A stretch of 64,000 bases of DNA from Spirochaetales bacterium (GTDB lineage Bacteria; Spirochaetota; Spirochaetia; Treponematales; Treponemataceae), in contig JAQXNX010000010.1 of assembly GCA_029098225.1 (NCBI GenBank), positions 1 through 64,000 on the forward strand, written 5' to 3'. The position numbers and the translations under genes are program-made. Positions within the stretch are counted from its first letter, which is position 1. Every line of letters starts with the position of its first letter. The notes under the pieces were generated by a model. It ran no database searches. It had not been told where the DNA came from and worked only from the letters and a program-made list of their open reading frames with translations. Shown piece after piece: positions 59,968 to 64,000 of this stretch.

Positions 59968-60205
59968 TTGTTCTTTCCTCTCTGAGTTTTTTTTGGTATT
60001 CAAGAGCGTCTACATCTTTCCAGGTTTCTTTCATGCTTCCAGCAAATTCTGAAAGGGCAGCCATTCTTTTCTGCTTTCTTGTTTCTTTCTGCATTGTTTC
60101 AGTGAGATTCTGCTGTTTCTGTAAAAGATACATCATAAAATCATAAGCTTCCTGTTGTGCAGTAAGAGTTAATGTGTCATAAAGTTCAGCAACTGGTTTT
60201 GGCAT
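59960..60205 (-). CDS. Antitoxin of the PIN toxin
   Basis: An 81-aa protein from ATG 60205 (CCAGGAGG ribosome site; frame open to 60247): MPKPVAELYDTLTLTAQQEA, then a long charged helix and a C-terminal LEYQKKLREERTIG. Mostly helical. Antitoxin role inferred from overlap with the PIN gene. Confidence 0.75.
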   Translation of the reverse strand: MPKPVAELYDTLTLTAQQEAYDFMMYLLQKQQNLTETMQKETRKQKRMAALSEFAGSMKETWKDVDALEYQKKLREERTIG

Positions 60206-60364
60206 TTCTATACCTCCTGGATAATTTCTAAAATTATTATACCACATGCCTCAAGTTCTGTCATTGATTAAAACAGGAGCTGGCGTAAGAGTGTTTATTT
60301 CGTGAGTCATATATAATATAAATACTTGATTTTCTAGCTCATATCCCACAAAACACACTTTCTA

Positions 60365-60725
60365 TGATGGATGAAAGCATGAAAAACTTCAAAGCCGGAA
60401 AAGCCGGGGATTCTATAGACTTTTCTGCATATTAAGCAATGATCCTCGCTATCCAGGCCTTTGCACTCACGATATTGAAGCTTTATCAAAACGTTACGGC
60501 CAGAAAGTTTGGGAATCATATCTGGAAAATCACAAACCTGCAGCCGGAAGAATCTTCTGGGTATATGGTCCGGATAAAAATGATATTACAATCATAGGAA
60601 TTGAACCCCACCCTAACGATAAAAAAGATGCTTATCAGAAAATCACACTTTCTTCAAAGCTCGAGACTCAGGTAGAAACAGAAACTGGCGAACAAAACAA
60701 AACTGACAAGAAAAAGAGAAAATAA
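60365..60725 (+). pseudogene. RelE-like toxin, frameshifted
   Basis: First frame MDESMKNFKAGKAGDSIDFS ends in a stop; the adjacent frame continues FCILSNDPRYPGLCTH, DIEALSKRYGQKVWE, GRIFWVYGPDKNDITIIGIE, PHPND and a charged tail to 60725. The GRIFWVYGPDKNDITIIGI part is the C-terminal RelE/HigB-type fold. Probably a third toxin lost by frameshift. Confidence 0.65.
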
Positions 60726-60881
60726 GAACTAAAAGACCTTCCGGGAACTGACCATCCTGCTCGTCCAGAGTTTCGCGGCTGTCCGGGTCATTTTGTTCCG
60801 GGTGATGGCTGTTATAAAATTCGACGACGTGAAGGTTTAAGTTCGACCATTTTAAAATCTACTCGTGATAATCACACTTAG
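60726..60881 (+). other. Short in-frame continuation after the RelE-like remnant
   Basis: After the stop the same frame stays open for about 50 codons (LPGTDHPARPEFRGCPGHFV, PGDGCYKIRRREGLSS). No start or ribosome site; may be a degraded gene. Confidence 0.25.
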
Positions 60882-61070
60882 CTTCAAAATTAGGCATGAG
60901 CTGGTCCTTGGCAAAAAGCTCTGCGGCTTCGTCAGCGCTTCCGGTGATTTCTGGGACTTCTTTTAATCCGCTTGCAGCAATTGCTTGTATGGCACCCTGG
61001 CCGCGGTTTCCAAGAATCAGAGTTTCTACTCCAAGGTTTTTCAGGTATGGAGGAATATCGTGATGACCGT
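60859..61070 (-). pseudogene. NifX/NifB-like (IPR003731) domain remnant
   Basis: Minus strand: GHHDIPPYLKNLGVETLILG, NRGQGAIQAIAASGLKEVPE, ITGSADEAAELFA and a stop at 60859. It is the C-terminal part of a dinitrogenase iron-molybdenum cofactor-type domain; the N-terminal part is missing. The 440 bp to the next gene (61075-61514) hold no gene I can support. Confidence 0.75.
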
Positions 61071-61514
61071 TAAGTTATTACCTTCTTACAGAAATAAGCA
61101 AAGCAAATAAAGAAAAAGAAATTCTTAAAAAAACGATTGAAAAAATCATAACTTTTTATGCAGTTTTTCATAAGTTATTGTGCTATTTATCATACGTCTC
61201 TTAAATGCTTATACCTTATAATTTACCCCAACGTTTTAATAAATTTTGTAGGAAAACATGAAAAGCCTTATAAATTCTTTTGAACAAAAACTTGAATACA
61301 TTTTTACTGGTTTTCAATTATATCAGAGAACGACCTTTGTCTGAAAGTCATGAAAAAAAAGTGTTGTTTTCAGTGAAAATTTCACAGATTTTAATGTGAT
61401 TTTTCATCTGTTTTTATGTAATAAATAAACCTCATTCTGATTTCCCGCACAGTATACTGACTGCAGATAAAACGGATTTTCCGTAAAAACTTATCAGCAA
61501 AAAGGAGTTTTAAA

Positions 61515-62315
61515 ATGAAAACATCAAAAATTAAAGCTAGAATTGCAGGAATAATTCTGGCAGGAATTACAGCACTTTCTTTTGCAGGCTGTAAAGAAAA
61601 GGGAGCAGAGACTTCTTCTAAGGGTGGAGCTTCAAATATTGAAAAGCTTAAGGCAGGCACTCCAGCTCCAGAATCAGATTTTGAAGTTACACTGACGAAT
61701 GATGGAAACGGTGTAATAATTAATGAATATAAGGGAAATGCAAAAAACATTGTAATTCCTTCAACCATACAGGGAATGCCTGTGATTGTAGCAGGCGGCT
61801 TTAGTAATAAGGAACTTAAATCTGTTGTAATACCGGAAGGCGTAAAAAAGATCGATGATTACGCATTTTTCGAGTGTGGAAATCTTACGACCGTAGTGCT
61901 GCCTTCAAGTTTAAGGGTAATAGATTATCAAGCTTTTAGCGGTTGTAAAAAATTGACTTCCCTGAATTTTCCTGAAGGTCTTGTCTGGATTAGAGCTGCA
62001 TTTTATGACTCCGGCTTAACATCTGTTACGCTTCCGAAAAGCCTTAAAATAATGGAACTCGGAGCTTTTGATGGCAGCGATGAGCTTTCTGAAATAAATA
62101 TTCCGGAAGGACTTAACATATATGCATTCTGGCCTGACATACTCAAAGACGAACCGGTAACTTTTGACAGGTTCTTTAGCGGCACAAAGATAGAAGAATC
62201 TATTGCACTTCAAAAACTTCTCAGGGAATACAGCACTGTAATACCAGGCGAAGAAGACGAAGAAAAGTTCTATGACTATCTTTTTAATAATGTTGACTAT
62301 AATATATTTGACTAA
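61515..62315 (+). CDS. BspA-like leucine-rich-repeat lipoprotein
   Basis: A 266-aa lipoprotein: signal peptide with lipobox ALSFAGC (Cys 26). LRR_5 repeats: IVIPSTIQGMPVIVAGGFSN, LKSVVIPEGVKKIDDYAFFE, LTTVVLPSSLRVIDYQAFSG, LTSLNFPEGLVWI and LTSVTLPKSLKIMELGAFDG. Treponemal and Bacteroides BspA-type repeats bind host or partner cells. Good ribosome site AAAAAGGAG. Confidence 0.88.
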   Translation: MKTSKIKARIAGIILAGITALSFAGCKEKGAETSSKGGASNIEKLKAGTPAPESDFEVTLTNDGNGVIINEYKGNAKNIVIPSTIQGMPVIVAGGFSNKELKSVVIPEGVKKIDDYAFFECGNLTTVVLPSSLRVIDYQAFSGCKKLTSLNFPEGLVWIRAAFYDSGLTSVTLPKSLKIMELGAFDGSDELSEINIPEGLNIYAFWPDILKDEPVTFDRFFSGTKIEESIALQKLLREYSTVIPGEEDEEKFYDYLFNNVDYNIFD

Positions 62316-62406
62316 GCTTTAAAAAAGGTATTTTATGCCGGCATTAAAAACATTTTCTTGCCGGCGAATTCAATATGATTTTCCCCACAAATTCAAATTT
62401 CTGTGA

Positions 62407-62412
62407 TATACT
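62407..62412 (+). promoter_or_regulatory. -10 box of the second signalling operon, leaderless
   Basis: TGTGATATACT ends 7 nt before ATG 62420, matching 29683 before the first set. Confidence 0.55.
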
Positions 62413-62419
62413 GAACAAC

Positions 62420-63019
62420 ATGTCTAAGCCTCTTAGAACAGTTATTATCTGTATTGTCGCAGAAATTTTGAATTTTCTTGCGGCGGATATTTTTTATCAC
62501 ACCTTAAAAATCCCTCTATTTTTTGACACCATTTTTACGGTGGCAGTTGTCTTTTACTGCGGGCTTGTGCCGGGCCTTTGCGTTTCAATCGGCTATAATC
62601 TTATCAATTCGCTAATCTGGGTTTTGCAGAAGGGAGTTGCAGACCCATTTATCTTTTTTTATACAATCTGCGGAATTCTGATTGTATTTTCAACATGGAT
62701 TATTTCGCGCCACAAAGCCGAATTTAAAATTTCGCCGGTGGTTACAATTTTGTATCTTGCCCTCATCGCTTTGATTTCTTCGTTCTGCACAATAATTTCC
62801 AGCGGAATCATAGATTACTTTCATTACATTTACTATGACGTGCCCGACATGATGAACCCCATTAAGAGCTTTACAGAATCTTTTGTAAATCATCGCTTCA
62901 GCCTGCTTGTTTCATGCATTCTGGCTCAGATTCCAATTTCATTCGCAGACCGCCTTATTGCGACTTTTGCCGGTTATGGAGTTTTCCGTCTTTGCGAGCG
63001 ATTTATTGAGAGAAGATGA
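62420..63019 (+). CDS. ECF-S-component-like membrane protein (paralogue of 31176)
   Basis: A 199-aa protein from ATG 62420 (frame open to 62375). Six hydrophobic segments; LFFDTIFTVAVVFYCGLVPG LCV matches the DTIFT...G...G block of the gene at 31176. It overlaps the following kinase gene by four bases (ATGA). Likely sensor of that kinase; an S component is the alternative. Confidence 0.8.
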   Translation: MSKPLRTVIICIVAEILNFLAADIFYHTLKIPLFFDTIFTVAVVFYCGLVPGLCVSIGYNLINSLIWVLQKGVADPFIFFYTICGILIVFSTWIISRHKAEFKISPVVTILYLALIALISSFCTIISSGIIDYFHYIYYDVPDMMNPIKSFTESFVNHRFSLLVSCILAQIPISFADRLIATFAGYGVFRLCERFIERR

Positions 63020-63840
63020 TTATGGGCCACACTCAAACTGTTGAAGAACTTGAACGCATAATCGAAAATTACATTACATTTTTTATTGTCTTTGACATTT
63101 TGTTTTTTGTGATGATTTTTATAAGCGTCCTGCTGTTAATCCGTTTTTTTAAATCAAAGAAAAGCTTAAAGGATTCAAACGAATATCTTATTTATACAAT
63201 TCACGGTCAAGAAGAAGAAAGGGCCAGAATCGCACGCGAGCTGCACGACACTATCGCCCAGGACTTGCGTTATTGCCGGAACCTTCTGGAAAAAAGCGAC
63301 GCGGCTTCAAATATAGCAGAGGCTACTGGAATTCTTGAAAAGTCCTTATCTCAGGTTCGGCTCATAAGCTACAATCTTTCGCCGGCCGACATTACTAAAA
63401 AAGACTTAAAGGCAAATCTTGTAAATCTTTGCGCTTCAATGTCTCAAACTTGCAGCGTAAAATTCCGCCTTTCAATGCCAGATGATACAGACACTTCTTT
63501 TCTAGATGAAAATGACATCCTGAACCTTTACCGCATCGTGCAGGAATCTTTTACAAACATCATAAAACATTCAAAGGCCGAAGAAGCGGTAATTTTGATT
63601 CGCAATGCCAGCGAAAATGAAGAAAAAGGCCTTTATATTTTTATAAGCGACGACGGCGTTGGTTTTGACAGCGAGACGGAACTGTATGGCGGCTTTTCAA
63701 ACAACAGCAGGCTTGGCGGCTCAAAGCATTTTGGACTTATAGGAATGGAAAAAAGATGCCAGCTTATAGGCGCAGATTTTTCTGTTTCTTCCGCTTCTGG
63801 TGAAGGAACTCAAATCAGAATTTTTAAACGGGAAAAATAA
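63016..63840 (+). CDS. HisKA_3 sensor histidine kinase (paralogue of 30341)
   Basis: A 274-aa kinase with one N-terminal membrane helix (about 19-42) and no sensor domain. H-box RIARELHDTIAQD (His 77), N-box YRIVQESFTNIIKH, G-boxes DDGVGFD and FGLIGMEKRCQL. Operon with the membrane protein upstream and the regulator downstream (3 nt apart). Confidence 0.9.
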   Translation: MIMGHTQTVEELERIIENYITFFIVFDILFFVMIFISVLLLIRFFKSKKSLKDSNEYLIYTIHGQEEERARIARELHDTIAQDLRYCRNLLEKSDAASNIAEATGILEKSLSQVRLISYNLSPADITKKDLKANLVNLCASMSQTCSVKFRLSMPDDTDTSFLDENDILNLYRIVQESFTNIIKHSKAEEAVILIRNASENEEKGLYIFISDDGVGFDSETELYGGFSNNSRLGGSKHFGLIGMEKRCQLIGADFSVSSASGEGTQIRIFKREK

Positions 63841-63843
63841 ACT

Positions 63844-64000
63844 ATGGAGCATGAAGTAACTTTTTTTGTAGTTGAAGACCACACTCTTACAAACAGAGGA
63901 ATCCGCGAGCTAATTCTTGAGCGCAATAAGTATTCCTGTATAGGTTATGCTTTTTCAAAATCAGAATGCCTTGAAAAACTAAACGAGCTTTCTAAAGAAG
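63844..64000 (+). CDS. NarL-type response regulator, N-terminal part
   Basis: The 52 visible residues start MEHEVTFFVVEDHTLTNRGI and continue RELILERNKYSCIGYAF, a receiver domain with the acidic EDH pocket. The phospho-acceptor Asp and the DNA-binding domain lie outside the window. Confidence 0.85.
   Translation, partial: MEHEVTFFVVEDHTLTNRGIRELILERNKYSCIGYAFSKSECLEKLNELSKE

Noticed and set aside
60334-60519. 61-aa minus-strand ORF
   Set aside because: Antisense to the RelE-like remnant, which has recognisable toxin motifs on the plus strand.

Overview
The window is AT-rich, with compact genes and many host-associated families. These include BspA-type leucine-rich-repeat lipoproteins, HisKA_3/NarL signalling pairs, FeoAB with a FeoB-associated Cys-rich protein, DUF3793 and many toxin-antitoxin genes. 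Together with integron-like sites at the left edge this suggests a gut or rumen Treponema (Spirochaetota). The assignment is inferred from gene content; no rRNA or tRNA gene was seen.

Layout. 0-7.4 kb is an accessory zone on the minus strand. It holds small cargo genes separated by attC-like hairpins, two toxin-antitoxin modules whose toxins are each broken by a one-base frameshift, and a run of polymorphic-toxin leftovers: nuclease tails, Imm11-like, SUKH and other immunity genes, one cut by a duplicated palindromic repeat. 7.5-29.5 kb is a mixed housekeeping/accessory stretch: 2H phosphoesterases, flavodoxins, acetyltransferases, a VapC/Phd pair, a membrane-tethered LuxR protein with a membrane partner, hydrolases, RidA and secreted proteins. 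29.7-31.8 kb and 62.4-64 kb carry two paralogous signalling sets (ECF-S-like membrane protein, HisKA_3 kinase, NarL regulator).

31.9-55.5 kb is a metal-homeostasis island. Ten intergenic copies of the palindrome GTTAGT-N4-ACTAAC (0 or 1 mismatch) sit on or beside promoters of an AraC gene with two ABC half-transporters, feoA-feoB, a MATE exporter, an HXXEE membrane protein, enolase, a flavodoxin, a second AraC gene, and the second ABC pair. I read this as one metal (probably iron) starvation regulon controlled by a DtxR-like repressor encoded elsewhere: ferrous uptake, siderophore-type transport and iron-free flavodoxin. A manganese exporter gene (mntP) inside the island has a yybP-ykoY-type riboswitch, and a P1B metal ATPase follows at 56.5 kb.

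Structural oddities: a GC-rich palindromic element present in intergenic copies is also inserted in frame inside an ABC transporter gene; two intergenic arrays contain three or four hairpins each, every hairpin in an array sharing its stem but not its loop; a 145-bp nested inverted repeat lies at 58.4 kb; and at least eight genes start 6-8 bases after a good -10 box, which implies leaderless mRNAs.

60.2-61.5 kb is decayed DNA (RelE-like toxin and NifX-like fragments). The window ends in the second signalling operon.
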